Source: Chitinivibrio alkaliphilus ACht1 | GTDB lineage: Bacteria; Fibrobacterota; Chitinivibrionia; Chitinivibrionales; Chitinivibrionaceae | Assembly: GCF_000474745.1 (NCBI RefSeq) | Contig: NZ_ASJR01000008.1 | Location: 55,870 to 119,869 of the forward strand | DNA length: 64,000 nucleotides | Direction: 5' to 3' | Part shown: positions 34,804 to 43,681 of the stretch, in pieces | Numbering within the stretch: the first letter of the stretch is position 1 | How the letters are laid out: every line of letters starts with the position of its first letter | Translations under genes and position numbers: made by a program | Notes under the pieces: model-generated | The model's database searches: none | Told to the model about the DNA's origin: nothing | What the model saw: only the letters and a program-made list of their open reading frames with translations

Positions 34804-35538
34804 ATGGTCTACGGCGGAGTTGTTCTTTTTATTTTTGTGTTTATTGCCCACGCACGCGATGTAGATATTACTCGAAACCATATATGGCCACGTCTTACGG
34901 TTCGGCAGGAATATGAGCATGGTTTTGGGGCGCTCATATCTACGGGGTTTCGTCATAATCGGTTACGTGTTTTGGACCGCCAGGGAGAACCTCAGGATAC
35001 CTTGGATACGCAAGAAATGTGGCTTCGGGAGGTATGGGGTGGTCCTACATGGAGGACACCCTTGGGCGAGCGTTCCCGCTATGGTACGTCTTTTCTATAT
35101 CGACCACAATTCCAGTATGTCGCAGATGCACCACAATCTCCCTTGGTACGACATACCTTGCAAAGTAGTCACTCCTTAGTTACGTCTCTTACGTCCTTAG
35201 TTGCTATTCATCAGCGAATTATTCTTTGGGGATTATGGGATAATAGCAATCATGGAAAAGAGGTGGTTCTTCGGTATCTCTTGGGGCCCGAGTTTCATGT
35301 ATCCCCTTTCTTTTCTTTGCATGTAAAGGGTGAATCCTTTTTTCGTATCTATCACACTGATGATGCCTTGGATGATGCAGGGATACTTCATCGTGTTATA
35401 CTGTGGAGCGGAGTCACTCTTCGTCCCTTTGATTCAGTATCTCTATCTGTTGAATATGTTCGCAGTATAACTCTTCCCGATGATATCAGACGGATTCAAG
35501 ATAACTATTTCCATATCCATACAACCTTTACACTATAA
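34804..35538 (+). CDS. Predicted outer-membrane beta-barrel protein
   Basis: 244 residues from MVYGGVVLFIFVFIAHA, a signal peptide. The rest alternates strands with aromatic girdle residues (LTVRQEYEHGFGALISTGF, YGTSFLYRPQFQYVAD, RVILWSGVTLRPFDSVS, LSVEYVRSITLP) and ends in FHIHTTFTL, an aromatic C-terminal strand like barrel proteins recognised by BamA. DUF2490-like barrels look similar but I cannot assign the family. AGGGGAAG precedes the start. It sits behind a sigma54-type promoter and just ahead of the Fe-S gene. Confidence 0.6.
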   Translation: MVYGGVVLFIFVFIAHARDVDITRNHIWPRLTVRQEYEHGFGALISTGFRHNRLRVLDRQGEPQDTLDTQEMWLREVWGGPTWRTPLGERSRYGTSFLYRPQFQYVADAPQSPLVRHTLQSSHSLVTSLTSLVAIHQRIILWGLWDNSNHGKEVVLRYLLGPEFHVSPFFSLHVKGESFFRIYHTDDALDDAGILHRVILWSGVTLRPFDSVSLSVEYVRSITLPDDIRRIQDNYFHIHTTFTL

Positions 35539-35557
35539 TATCAGATTGGAGCATTAT

Positions 35558-36049
35558 ATGAAGAATACATTACTTCGCAAATCATCATGGATGGAGTGGT
35601 CGTGGGTGTTTATTATTGCCTTTTTTGTTCTTTCTATCTATAATCCTATTTTTGGAATTTTGGGAATTATCTGTATGGCAACTCCACTCTATTTTTCACT
35701 CCGTGGATATGGGAAAATTCATTGTTCTCATTATTGCCCTCGTGGGTCTTTTCTTGGTACATTTCTGAATGTGTTTTCATTTAAAAAATCTTTACCTCCC
35801 TTTTTCCGAAAGCAATATACGCGACACGTTATATTTGGAGCAATGATGGGATCTTTTATTTTTTCTCTATCTCAGAGCGGTGGAGATGTGCGTATAATTT
35901 CCTTTATACTACTTCGGATGATGACGGCCTCTTTTATTATGGCTATTTTTCTCGGAATATTTTTTAAGCCCCGCGCATGGTGTCAGGTATGTCCCATGGG
36001 TCATGCAACGGGACTTATTGAAACAATGCAGAAAAAGGAGAACCGATGA
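35558..36049 (+). CDS. Membrane protein with [4Fe-4S]-type cysteine motifs (NapH/CcoG-like)
   Basis: About 163 residues, four membrane helices. Two Cys clusters face the cytoplasm: KIHCSHYCPRGSF after helix 2 and WCQVCPMGHATG near the C-terminus. These CxxxCP motifs occur in NapH/RdxA-type electron-transfer membrane proteins. ATG 35558 follows TTGGAG. The stop overlaps the ferredoxin start (ATGA), so membrane protein and ferredoxin are made together and probably pass electrons between the quinone pool and a cytoplasmic acceptor. The partner is unknown. Confidence 0.7.
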   Translation: MKNTLLRKSSWMEWSWVFIIAFFVLSIYNPIFGILGIICMATPLYFSLRGYGKIHCSHYCPRGSFLGTFLNVFSFKKSLPPFFRKQYTRHVIFGAMMGSFIFSLSQSGGDVRIISFILLRMMTASFIMAIFLGIFFKPRAWCQVCPMGHATGLIETMQKKENR

Positions 36050-36228
36050 AACCTCTATCCATTGATATTAATCGTGATACCTGCATAGAATGTGGTTTTT
36101 GTGAGAAAATTTGCCCGAGAAATGCCATAGCCCCTCACCCTGAGTATGGGTTTGTAATCGGTGATGCTTGTGTTGGGTGTGGCCTCTGTGTCAAAAAATG
36201 TCCTGTTATGGCTATTTCTAAAAAATAA
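36046..36228 (+). CDS. Small 2[4Fe-4S] ferredoxin
   Basis: 60 residues with two full cluster motifs: CIECGFCEKICPRNA (residues 12-26) and CVGCGLCVKKCPVMA (about 43-57). A soluble bacterial ferredoxin, coupled by ATGA overlap to the membrane Fe-S gene. The likely role is electron donor or acceptor for that protein. Confidence 0.92.
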   Translation: MKPLSIDINRDTCIECGFCEKICPRNAIAPHPEYGFVIGDACVGCGLCVKKCPVMAISKK

Positions 36229-36281
36229 AATCTAAGTAATCTCAATAGTAATTATATTGTATTATAACCGTGGAGGTATAT

Positions 36282-36692
36282 ATGAATAAACGATATGTTG
36301 AAGAAGGCTTGTTGCTCATGCGTGTGTTGCTTGGTCTTGCTATGATAGCTCATGGTGTTCCAAAGCTTGCTGGTGGTGTTGAGCAGTGGGCTGGTTTAGG
36401 AAGTATGGGTATGGGAAGTGTGGGAATTCATTTTGCTCCGGCATTTTGGGGATTCCTAGCTGCACTGGCAGAAGTGGGGGGTGGTTTTTTTCTTGTTGTA
36501 GGAAAATATGTCCGTCCTGCCGCATTTTTTCTCTTTCTTACCATGGGTTTTGCTGCTCTGTTTCATCTTACAGAAGGACATGGGTTTAAGGGGGCTGCTC
36601 ACGCCCTTGAGCTTACGGCAGTATTTCTTGCCTTAACCCTTATCGGAGAGCCCAAAAACGACACTATTTCTTTTATACGGAGGCGGCCATAG
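36282..36692 (+). CDS. DoxX-family membrane protein
   Basis: 136 residues, four helices: LLLMRVLLGLAMIAHGVPKL, GFLAALAEVGGGFFLVVG, FFLFLTMGFAALFHL, LELTAVFLALTLIG. DoxX proteins occur with quinone-linked redox genes, where they take part in thiosulfate:quinone oxidoreduction or act as integral accessory proteins. TGGAGG precedes ATG 36282; the in-frame GTG 36270 lies inside that ribosome site. The stop overlaps the likely upstream end of the prenyltransferase gene. Confidence 0.85.
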   Translation: MNKRYVEEGLLLMRVLLGLAMIAHGVPKLAGGVEQWAGLGSMGMGSVGIHFAPAFWGFLAALAEVGGGFFLVVGKYVRPAAFFLFLTMGFAALFHLTEGHGFKGAAHALELTAVFLALTLIGEPKNDTISFIRRRP

Positions 36693-36718
36693 CTACGTTA
36701 AAAATTTGGGGTGCAGCG

Positions 36719-37585
36719 GTGAGAGCATACTCTTTCCCTGCCTCCCTCTTCCCACTCAGTATAGGAATACTATTTTCCATGCCCATCACTGATGAAGAAG
36801 TATATTTTCTTCCCTTTCTTATATTCAGTATGCTTTGTCTTCATGGTGGCACGAATTTAATAAACGACTATGTTGATTATTCCAAGGGACTTGATGGGAA
36901 ACATCACCCTGGGGCAAGTGCTTTTATAGATCGAAAAATACTACAAAAAGGGCAGGTGCGAAAGGTGGCACTTTTTTTATTTGGTATAGCCTTTCTATGC
37001 GCGCTTCCTCTTTTTTATTATGGAGGAATACCAGTTGTTATTCTCGGGAGTATTGGCATTATGGGGGGATATTTTTACACAGCTCCCCCCGTTTCATATA
37101 AATATCGTGCGTTGGGTGATATCTTTGTATTTCTTTTAATGGGTGTAGGGCCTGCTGCGGGGGTGCTTTTTCTCTTTGATTCTTTTCAAATTTCATCTCT
37201 GTTCTCTGTGTTACCCCTTGCGTTTTATATAACAGCAATTCTTCATGGTAATAATATTCGTGATGCGCGCCATGATTCACAATACGGAGTACATACCTTT
37301 GCACAATTTCTTGGTCCCGTGAAAGCTCGATGGGTTTTTGTTATGGAGATTTTTGCTGCCTATGCTATAGTACTGTTTCTGTATTTTTACTATGGAAATA
37401 TCTATATTTTTCTTCCCTATCTTACACTTCCCCTTGCTATTCGTGTGGCTATGACTGTATTGAAAAGCTCTGATACAGATACGACTCTTATGTATATTGA
37501 TAAAGATGTTGCCAAGGTATACACTCTTTTTAGTATTCTCTACTGTACGGGTATCCTCTTTTTTACAGGACCTTTTCTACAATGA
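36719..37585 (+). CDS. UbiA-family prenyltransferase, MenA-like
   Basis: At least 288 residues, eight or nine helices. The prenyl-diphosphate motif NLINDYVDYSKGLDG and the second Asp motif HGNNIRDARHDSQYG match 1,4-dihydroxy-2-naphthoate octaprenyltransferases. It would attach a polyprenyl chain to the menaquinone ring. The next gene makes such chains, which supports the role. Start uncertain: GTG 36719 is conventional but trims the N-terminus. An in-frame ATA at 36689 overlaps the doxX stop and has GGAGG exactly five bases upstream, so translation may begin there (298 residues). Ends in ATGA with the next gene. Confidence 0.82.
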   Translation: MRAYSFPASLFPLSIGILFSMPITDEEVYFLPFLIFSMLCLHGGTNLINDYVDYSKGLDGKHHPGASAFIDRKILQKGQVRKVALFLFGIAFLCALPLFYYGGIPVVILGSIGIMGGYFYTAPPVSYKYRALGDIFVFLLMGVGPAAGVLFLFDSFQISSLFSVLPLAFYITAILHGNNIRDARHDSQYGVHTFAQFLGPVKARWVFVMEIFAAYAIVLFLYFYYGNIYIFLPYLTLPLAIRVAMTVLKSSDTDTTLMYIDKDVAKVYTLFSILYCTGILFFTGPFLQ

Positions 37586-38640
37586 TGAACTTAGATAGGC
37601 AGTTGGAAATTCAGCATGAGGCGTTACGGAATGAACGGGATCTTTTTATTGCGACCTTAGAAAAAAACCCTCGCTATTCCTCTCTCTCACGAGCCTATCG
37701 TGACAGCTTTTCTTCGTATCTTCGTAACCCAGGAAAGCAGTTTCGCTCCCTCTTTTTCATACTATCCTGTTCGTCTTTTTTACCTGGTGAAAATGGTTCT
37801 TTCCCCTATTATTCAGCTGCTTTAGCAATAGATATGATGCATGATTTTATACTCATTCATGATGATCTTGTAGATGGAGCTCATCGTCGCCGTGGAGAGC
37901 CTACGGTTGATTCAAAAATTTATGAGCTACAAGCAGGAAAAAAAGAGCAGGCCCGCCATGGTGCATTAATTTTGGGTGATTTACTGTACTCTCTCTCCCT
38001 CCATCTTTTTACCTCAGGGGTACGAAGCTCTGCCCGTGGTATAGATGCGGTTTCTCGTATTTGTGAAGCTGCGGTAGAAACAGCTCGGGGACAGCTTCGG
38101 GAATTTACCCTGCAGGAGTGTACATGGAAAGATGTTGAGGAAGAGTCTATTTATGAGGTCTATGATTTAAAAACAGGTTATTACTCCTTCGCTGCTCCCA
38201 TGGCTGTTGGTGCTCTCCTTGGTGGAGCAGAAGAACAGGTTGTATCTTCTTTGGAAGAGGCTGGTCTTTATTTAAGCCGTGCCTTTCAAATTCGCGATGA
38301 TTATCTTGATATTGTTTCTTCCTGCAAAGTTGCGGGTAAACGCCCTCATGGGGATATTGTACGAGGGGTAAAAACAATTCCTCTTCTCTATCTGTACAAC
38401 AATGTATCTGGTACTGATCGCCCTTTTATTCATCAAATATTAGAAGAAAAGAAACTGTGTGAAGGTACGGTAGATCGTTTTTTATGTATTGTAGAGGATA
38501 GCAAGTTACGAGAGTACGTACATGAGTGTGAGGAGATATATCTACAACACGCTTTTGCTCTTTTTACTTCTCATATTCCTGAGTGCCTCGAAAAAAAACA
38601 GCTTTTTCATCTTTGTGAAACCCTTTTTACTCGGGAGTGA
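37582..38640 (+). CDS. Polyprenyl diphosphate synthase
   Basis: 352 residues, trans-isoprenyl diphosphate synthase fold. First Asp-rich motif IHDDLVDGAHRRRG, GKQFRS just before, and second motif QIRDDYLDI. It elongates farnesyl-type diphosphates for the quinone side chain. The final chain length is not readable with confidence. It is coupled by ATGA overlap to the MenA-like gene upstream and its stop lies four bases before the NDH-2 gene. Confidence 0.88.
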   Translation: MMNLDRQLEIQHEALRNERDLFIATLEKNPRYSSLSRAYRDSFSSYLRNPGKQFRSLFFILSCSSFLPGENGSFPYYSAALAIDMMHDFILIHDDLVDGAHRRRGEPTVDSKIYELQAGKKEQARHGALILGDLLYSLSLHLFTSGVRSSARGIDAVSRICEAAVETARGQLREFTLQECTWKDVEEESIYEVYDLKTGYYSFAAPMAVGALLGGAEEQVVSSLEEAGLYLSRAFQIRDDYLDIVSSCKVAGKRPHGDIVRGVKTIPLLYLYNNVSGTDRPFIHQILEEKKLCEGTVDRFLCIVEDSKLREYVHECEEIYLQHAFALFTSHIPECLEKKQLFHLCETLFTRE

Positions 38641-38644
38641 TCTC

Positions 38645-39781
38645 ATGAGAATCGTTATACTCGGCGCAAATTTTGCTGGGCTTCAAGCTCTTAAAAAACT
38701 ACGAAAGATACAAAAAAAACATGAGATTGTTGTGATTGACAAGCATGACCACGCCACCATGATTCCCGCCCTGCCTGATAGAGCAGCGGGAATAGTCTCC
38801 TCTTTACCCTTACGGGAATCGTACAATTCACTTCTTCCTTCGGGGGTTTCTTTTGTGCAGGCGACCGTGGAGTCGGTGGACTTTTCTCATCGTTCTATTT
38901 CCACTTGTGATGGTGTTGTTACCTATGATGTACTCCTGTGTTGTGCAGGAGCAGCGGCGCGCCCCTTTCCTGTTGATACCGGATCTATTCCTGTGTATTC
39001 TCTTATGGATCTTGGTGATGCAGAGAAAATATATGAATCACTTTCTCGTTACGTAAACGAGAAAAAAGGCAGGGATGTTCTTATTGTGGGTGGTGGGTAT
39101 ACGGGGTGTGAGCTTGCAGGAGCAATAGCTCTTTCATCTTTTTCACCACATCTGCATATCACCATTCTCACCCTTGATGACTCAATTATACCTTTTTTAA
39201 CAGATTCAGAACGGGCTCTTTTAGAACAAGAGCTTTCTCAGTGCGGGGTTACTGTTTTATGCAATACCTCCATAGCCTCTGTGACGGGAGAAACTGTGGT
39301 AACACAGAAAGGAGAAAAATTTACAAATCCTTTTATTTGTAGTGCCATAGGAGCCGTATCATCTATTTCTCACTTTTCCGGGTTAGATGAGTATTCTCAC
39401 GGTGCACCTCTTCCGGTTACATCCACGTTACAGCTTGCTAATCATCCTGAAGTATTTGTTGCCGGCGATATGGCCCTTCTGAAAAATAGGGATGGTACAG
39501 TTGTACGAAAGGCGGTTAATTTTTCTAAAATGTCAGGAGCAACAGCGGGAAAAAATTGTCTCCGTTTTATAGAAAATCGACCATTGCTCTCCTTTGTTCC
39601 CATCGATTTAGGGTGGGTTATTCCCGTGGGAAGAACCAGTGTGGGGCGTCTGTTTTCTAAAATCCCTATTCGTGGTAAGGCAGGGCTTTTTCTACACTAT
39701 TTTATGTCGGGAGTACAAAATTTCAGCATGAAGAACTTCTTTGCCTTTGTAAAGATATCTTTTCGGGAAATTTTTCGATAA
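38645..39781 (+). CDS. Type II NADH:quinone oxidoreductase-like flavoprotein
   Basis: 378 residues starting MRIVILGANFAGLQALKKL. FAD site GANFAGLQAL, the NAD(P)H site LIVGGGYTGCELAGA, and the second FAD motif PEVFVAGDMALL. C-terminal helices (GLFLHYFMSGVQNFSMKNFF) could bind the membrane. It would pass electrons from NADH to menaquinone without proton pumping. The longer frame starting at 38522 lies inside the previous gene; GGGAG before ATG 38645 supports the shorter start. Related FCSD/SQR substrates cannot be excluded. Confidence 0.8.
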   Translation: MRIVILGANFAGLQALKKLRKIQKKHEIVVIDKHDHATMIPALPDRAAGIVSSLPLRESYNSLLPSGVSFVQATVESVDFSHRSISTCDGVVTYDVLLCCAGAAARPFPVDTGSIPVYSLMDLGDAEKIYESLSRYVNEKKGRDVLIVGGGYTGCELAGAIALSSFSPHLHITILTLDDSIIPFLTDSERALLEQELSQCGVTVLCNTSIASVTGETVVTQKGEKFTNPFICSAIGAVSSISHFSGLDEYSHGAPLPVTSTLQLANHPEVFVAGDMALLKNRDGTVVRKAVNFSKMSGATAGKNCLRFIENRPLLSFVPIDLGWVIPVGRTSVGRLFSKIPIRGKAGLFLHYFMSGVQNFSMKNFFAFVKISFREIFR

Positions 39782-39803
39782 TCTTTTTATTACGGGTATT
39801 CCA

Positions 39804-39825
39804 TGTGTATATTGTAATATACACA
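39804..39825. promoter_or_regulatory. Inverted repeat (operator or hairpin)
   Basis: TGTGTATA, a 6-base spacer, then TATACACA, 35 bases before the lamin-tail lipoprotein gene. No T-tract follows, so an operator or mRNA hairpin is as likely as termination. Function unknown. Confidence 0.3.
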
Positions 39826-39860
39826 GGGTTGAACATCTATCACATTTTCAGGAGTGTTTT

Positions 39861-41093
39861 ATGAAAGGAATAGGGGTATTTCTAATTTTCATTCTTCTTC
39901 TTTCCTGTAGCAGTGAATTTATTACCGAATCTACTGGATCAACAGTGCAGGTAGCGGTTTCTCTTGAGGGGGTAAACCAAAATCAAAATCTACGGTATAC
40001 CACATACTCCAATTTACATATCCGCGTTAAAGATGCAGGGGGTGACCCTATTGCAGATACAACTATTCAAACAAGCGGTGATATTGAATTGGTAAATTTT
40101 GAACATATTGTAGAAGGTGAGTATGATCTTACGGCATGGACAACCGATGAGGAGGGAGACACCATACACGCTCCGCAGGAAGAGTCTATTACCATCGCTA
40201 AAGAACGCATTGAAACAGTGCAGCTTCGTTTGATTCCTCTTGTTGGGTCCATGATTGCCCAGTTGTATGAGCTCCCCATGGAGACTGATTCCGTGGTGTT
40301 TGCCTTCTCTTCAGACTCTGGTTTTTTCGAAGCACGGCAGGAAAGAAGTCTGCGTATGGTTTTATCTCTGGATAAAATACCCTTTGATGCTCTTGGTACC
40401 GTTTCTTTGACTACTCTTCGGGACGGGGGTGATACCATAAGTCATTGGGATACACTCTATACGTTCACCCGGGAAAATCATTCCATGGAAGTAAACTTGA
40501 TGAATAATGGAGACCTCGCAATTGATATCTCAACGGAGTCGGCTCCAATTACTCTTTTCTCTGCATCGGGAGATACAACGGAAGTGCTTGCTGAAGAAGT
40601 TGACCGTGGGGTCTTAATCACAGAGTTTTGTGCAACCGGTGGCGGTACGGGAGGCCGTGAATTTTTAGAAATTCAAAATCGTGGCGATACAGCGCAAACT
40701 ATCAAGGATCTTCGATTTATTCATAATTCACGGGAATATAGCTTGGGTGAAGTGGTGCTTGCCCCGTCTGACTTCTTTGTTATTGGTACCTTGAATGCTC
40801 GCGATGTATGGGAGGTTGACACGGTGGTTAATATGAGTCTTGCTTCCACCTCCGGGGCGCTTTTTATATTAGATGGGGAGGAACTTTTAGACTATCTTAT
40901 TTATTTTAATGATTATGATGCCGCCGGTTGGCCTGCCCTTTCTGCATCAGCCAGAAGAAGCTGGGTACTGCGTGAGGATGTTCATACTCCTCAGGGAAAT
41001 AATTTTGGAACTGCGTGGAAAATTTCCCGTCACGTGTATGCAGAATTTGATGGAGATACATGGTATGGGAATCCGGGAGATTCTGGAAGATAA
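39861..41093 (+). CDS. Lipoprotein with lamin-tail domain
   Basis: 410 residues. Lipoprotein signal MKGIGVFLIFILLLSCSS, Cys16 lipidated. Residues ~25-230 are beta-rich, with an Ig-like segment (LHIRVKDAGGDPIADTTIQ). A lamin-tail domain spans ~250-400: GVLITEFCATGGGTGGREFL, EIQNRGDTAQTIKDL, LGEVVLAPSDFFVIG and the Trp-rich end. Such domains bind surface or extracellular partners. AGGAG precedes the start. It stands alone between NDH-2 and mnmD, and is likely outer-membrane or surface attached. Confidence 0.72.
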   Translation: MKGIGVFLIFILLLSCSSEFITESTGSTVQVAVSLEGVNQNQNLRYTTYSNLHIRVKDAGGDPIADTTIQTSGDIELVNFEHIVEGEYDLTAWTTDEEGDTIHAPQEESITIAKERIETVQLRLIPLVGSMIAQLYELPMETDSVVFAFSSDSGFFEARQERSLRMVLSLDKIPFDALGTVSLTTLRDGGDTISHWDTLYTFTRENHSMEVNLMNNGDLAIDISTESAPITLFSASGDTTEVLAEEVDRGVLITEFCATGGGTGGREFLEIQNRGDTAQTIKDLRFIHNSREYSLGEVVLAPSDFFVIGTLNARDVWEVDTVVNMSLASTSGALFILDGEELLDYLIYFNDYDAAGWPALSASARRSWVLREDVHTPQGNNFGTAWKISRHVYAEFDGDTWYGNPGDSGR

Positions 41094-41159
41094 AAAGAAC
41101 TTTCTTTTTAGACGGTTATACCCTATTTTAAGAAAACCCTTTTACGGAGTTTTCTTTTG

Positions 41160-41846
41160 ATGGATATTCATGAAAATCCTGTCTATGGCGACTGTTATTT
41201 CACCTCTCCCGAAGAGGGGGTACAGGAGTCTCGATATGTATTTATAGAAGGTTCAGGGGTTCTTTCCCACCTGTCAGAAGAAAAGCGAGAGCTACAGGTG
41301 GGAGAAACCGGTTTTGGTACCACCTTAAATCTTCTTGTGTTACTGCATGCCTTGAAGGATCTCTCCTTTCCCTGGGAGCTTACCTACTATACGGTCGATA
41401 AATATCCTCTTTCTGTAGCAGAGTGCAGAACAATTTTGTCGCGATGTATCTCCTCTGTATCGAGGGAAGCGGAGACTTTTTTCTCCCATTGGGAGGGGCT
41501 TTACAATGCCAGAAAAAACGGCTATAATAGCTGTAAATTTATCTATTACGGGGGCGTTGTACGGCTTCATTTTTATTATGGTGATGTGATCGATTTTATG
41601 AATACCCTTCCTGCTTCTATGGATACATGGTTTTTTGATGGGCATAGTCCTGAGAAAAATCCTGATATGTGGAGCAGGGATGTTTTACAGAGTGCAGGAG
41701 AAAAAACCCGTATTGGTGGGACCTTTGCCACCTATACCGCTGCGGGGGAGGTAAAGCGTGGGTTGCGTAATGCAGGGTTTTGTGTACGTCGTAAAAAAGG
41801 ATTTGGAAAAAAACATCATATGATATACGGATATCGGGAGGCTTGA
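41160..41846 (+). CDS. mnmD: MnmD-type tRNA (5-methylaminomethyl-2-thiouridine) methyltransferase
   Basis: 228 residues. It corresponds to the methyltransferase half of bifunctional MnmC, present alone: NPVYGDCYFTSPEEGVQESR, the SAM site GETGFGTTLNLLVLL, FFDGHSPEKNPDMWS with the catalytic Asp-Gly-His segment, GGTFATYTAAGEVKRGL and RKKGFGKKHHMIYG. It completes mnm5s2U34. Start ATG 41160 rather than TTG 41157. Its stop overlaps the dgkA start. Confidence 0.9.
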   Translation: MDIHENPVYGDCYFTSPEEGVQESRYVFIEGSGVLSHLSEEKRELQVGETGFGTTLNLLVLLHALKDLSFPWELTYYTVDKYPLSVAECRTILSRCISSVSREAETFFSHWEGLYNARKNGYNSCKFIYYGGVVRLHFYYGDVIDFMNTLPASMDTWFFDGHSPEKNPDMWSRDVLQSAGEKTRIGGTFATYTAAGEVKRGLRNAGFCVRRKKGFGKKHHMIYGYREA

Positions 41847-42226
41847 TGAAACGGCAGTTCCATCTTTTTAGTATACGGGAGCGTATTGAATCATTTCGGT
41901 ATGCCCTTGCGGGGCTGCGTTCGCTCATATCTACTCAACACAATGCATGGATTCATGCGCTGTGTACCCTTATTGCTTTGGGGGCAGGTACACTACTCCC
42001 TATCTCACGTTTTGAATGGCTTATCCTTATTATGGGTATAACTCTTGTATGGGTTGCAGAAGCATTAAACACAGCCATGGAATTTCTTTGTGATGCGGCA
42101 ATCCCCGATTTTCATCCCCTTGTGGAGAAAGCAAAAGATGTGGCCGCAGGAGCTGTTTTTATTAGTGCTATTGCAGCTCTTTGTATTGGTATTCTTATCT
42201 TTACTCCACACCTTTTTGGGGGCTAA
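41846..42226 (+). CDS. Diacylglycerol/undecaprenol kinase
   Basis: 126 residues, three helices. ESFRYALAGLRSLISTQHNA, then the family signature AEALNTAMEFLCD with the catalytic Glu and metal site, then EKAKDVAAGAVFISAIAA. DgkA-type enzymes phosphorylate diacylglycerol or undecaprenol. GGGAGG before ATG 41846 decides the start. The last 26 bases overlap tilS on the other strand, and no terminator is seen there. Confidence 0.88.
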   Translation: MKRQFHLFSIRERIESFRYALAGLRSLISTQHNAWIHALCTLIALGAGTLLPISRFEWLILIMGITLVWVAEALNTAMEFLCDAAIPDFHPLVEKAKDVAAGAVFISAIAALCIGILIFTPHLFGG

Positions 42227-43568
42227 GCATGGTTGTCAGGAAGGCGCTCTCCACGGTGAGTGTGTAGATGGGGTGTGTGGAAATGCGATGTTGTGCAGAG
42301 AAGGCTATGGCAGGAACCCATACTATGGTATTATCCTCAGTTGTTATCACGGGGTAGTTGTTCCGTATTATACGGGGAACGCCTGCTTTTTTAAGTAATT
42401 CTTCTACGGTATACTCACGAGTCTTTCCAAAGGGAGTGATACGATCTCCTTTTTCTGTAGATCGTACTAAGAGAGGAAAGTTCTGGATATTAATATATAC
42501 TCTATTGTTTGTTTTATCAAAGGTCAGGGTAGTGTCTCCACGGGCTATGTGAATTTGTATGCCGCCACCCATGGAGAGGGTTTTCTTTTGGGGTCGGATA
42601 ACTTCTTTTTTATCACAGAGTCGGAAGCTCTTTTTGCGGGAAAGAAGGAGTATGTTTTGAAACATATGTAATCTTGTATCTTCGGGAAAAGGGTATGAGC
42701 GTACTCCTGGTATATTCCACGCACGGTGTATGATCTGTAGATGCCGTTCTTCTATGGCAGTACCAAATTCACGAAAGAGACGGCATAGGAAGGGGTTATA
42801 GGGTTTCTCGTTTCTTTGTATAATGAGAGCCCTCGCCGGTTCAAAAAAAAGACAGTGCGTATTCTTCCAGTGGTGGTACTCTTGTTCTTCATACTGGCGA
42901 TATTCTTGGAGAGATTTTCCAAAACGGGCTATATTTTCTACTGCTCGTGGATTTATTTCCTGCAGAAGGGGCACTACCTTGTGGCGTAGGGCATTTCTGC
43001 TATATTTTGTATCTTGGTTTGAGGTATCTTCCCGCCACGGTATAGAGTTGGTGTGTAGATACTCCAGTATCGCAGTGCGTGAAACTGAAATAAGCGGTCT
43101 TATATAGGGAGGAGCATAGGAATCGATACCTCGCGCGCCGTACAGACCAGTGCCTCGCAGGAGTCGAAAGAGGATCGTTTCCACAGTATCGTTTTGTGTA
43201 TGTCCCACAGCAATGAATGAGATATCTTTTTCATGGGACATTTCTTTGAAAAAGGCATACCGAAGGGTGCGCGCTTTTTCTTCTATGGCAGTATCATTAT
43301 ATGAAAGATGTGTATATTCGCGGTAGAGGAATTGCAGAGAGAGTTTTTCCGTTAGATCCTTGAGAAACAGCAGATCTTCACGGGAATCATCACCTCTTAA
43401 ATTATAATTTACATGGAGCGGAAAGAGGGTCAGGCCGAATTCCTTTTGGAGAGACCATAATCCGTGAAGAAGAGCCGTTGAATCAGCACCACTGCTGACA
43501 GCAACACCAAGCCCAGTGTTGTATATCTTGTAACGGGTGAGGAATTCAGAAATAGTTGAGAGGATCAT
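42201..43568 (-). CDS. tilS: tRNA(Ile)-lysidine synthase
   Basis: 455 residues. P-loop VSSGADSTALLHGL, then HVNYNLRGDDSREDL, VGHTQNDTVETILFRLLRGT, and RALRHKVVPLLQEINPRAV. The C-terminal domain (~360-455) includes the substrate-binding region PLLVRSTEKGDRITPFG. TilS turns C34 of tRNA-Ile(CAU) into lysidine. A tRNA with anticodon CAT lies 20 bases upstream on the same strand, so both are likely in one transcript. Confidence 0.92.
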   Translation of the reverse strand: MILSTISEFLTRYKIYNTGLGVAVSSGADSTALLHGLWSLQKEFGLTLFPLHVNYNLRGDDSREDLLFLKDLTEKLSLQFLYREYTHLSYNDTAIEEKARTLRYAFFKEMSHEKDISFIAVGHTQNDTVETILFRLLRGTGLYGARGIDSYAPPYIRPLISVSRTAILEYLHTNSIPWREDTSNQDTKYSRNALRHKVVPLLQEINPRAVENIARFGKSLQEYRQYEEQEYHHWKNTHCLFFEPARALIIQRNEKPYNPFLCRLFREFGTAIEERHLQIIHRAWNIPGVRSYPFPEDTRLHMFQNILLLSRKKSFRLCDKKEVIRPQKKTLSMGGGIQIHIARGDTTLTFDKTNNRVYINIQNFPLLVRSTEKGDRITPFGKTREYTVEELLKKAGVPRIIRNNYPVITTEDNTIVWVPAIAFSAQHRISTHPIYTLTVESAFLTTMLSPQKGVE

Positions 43569-43588
43569 GGCGGTCCGTAGAGTGAAAA

Positions 43589-43665
43589 TGGTAGCAGCTC
43601 AGGGATTCGAACCCCGGACCCATGGATTATGATTCCATTGCTCTAACCAGCTGAGCTAAGCTGCC
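43589..43665 (-). tRNA. tRNA with CAU anticodon (Met or Ile2)
   Basis: On the minus strand: acceptor GGCAGCT / AGCTGCT (one G-U pair), D-arm GCTCAGCTGGTTAGAGC, anticodon stem ATGGA/TCCAT with loop ATCATAA giving CAT at 34-36, T-arm CGGGG TTCGAAT CCCTG, and encoded ACCA (43589-43592). It lacks the C1-A72 mismatch and GGG/CCC stem of initiator tRNA, so it is elongator tRNA-Met or tRNA-Ile2. Adjacency to tilS leans to Ile2 but is not proof. Confidence 0.93.
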
Positions 43666-43681
43666 ACACATATTACGCCCA

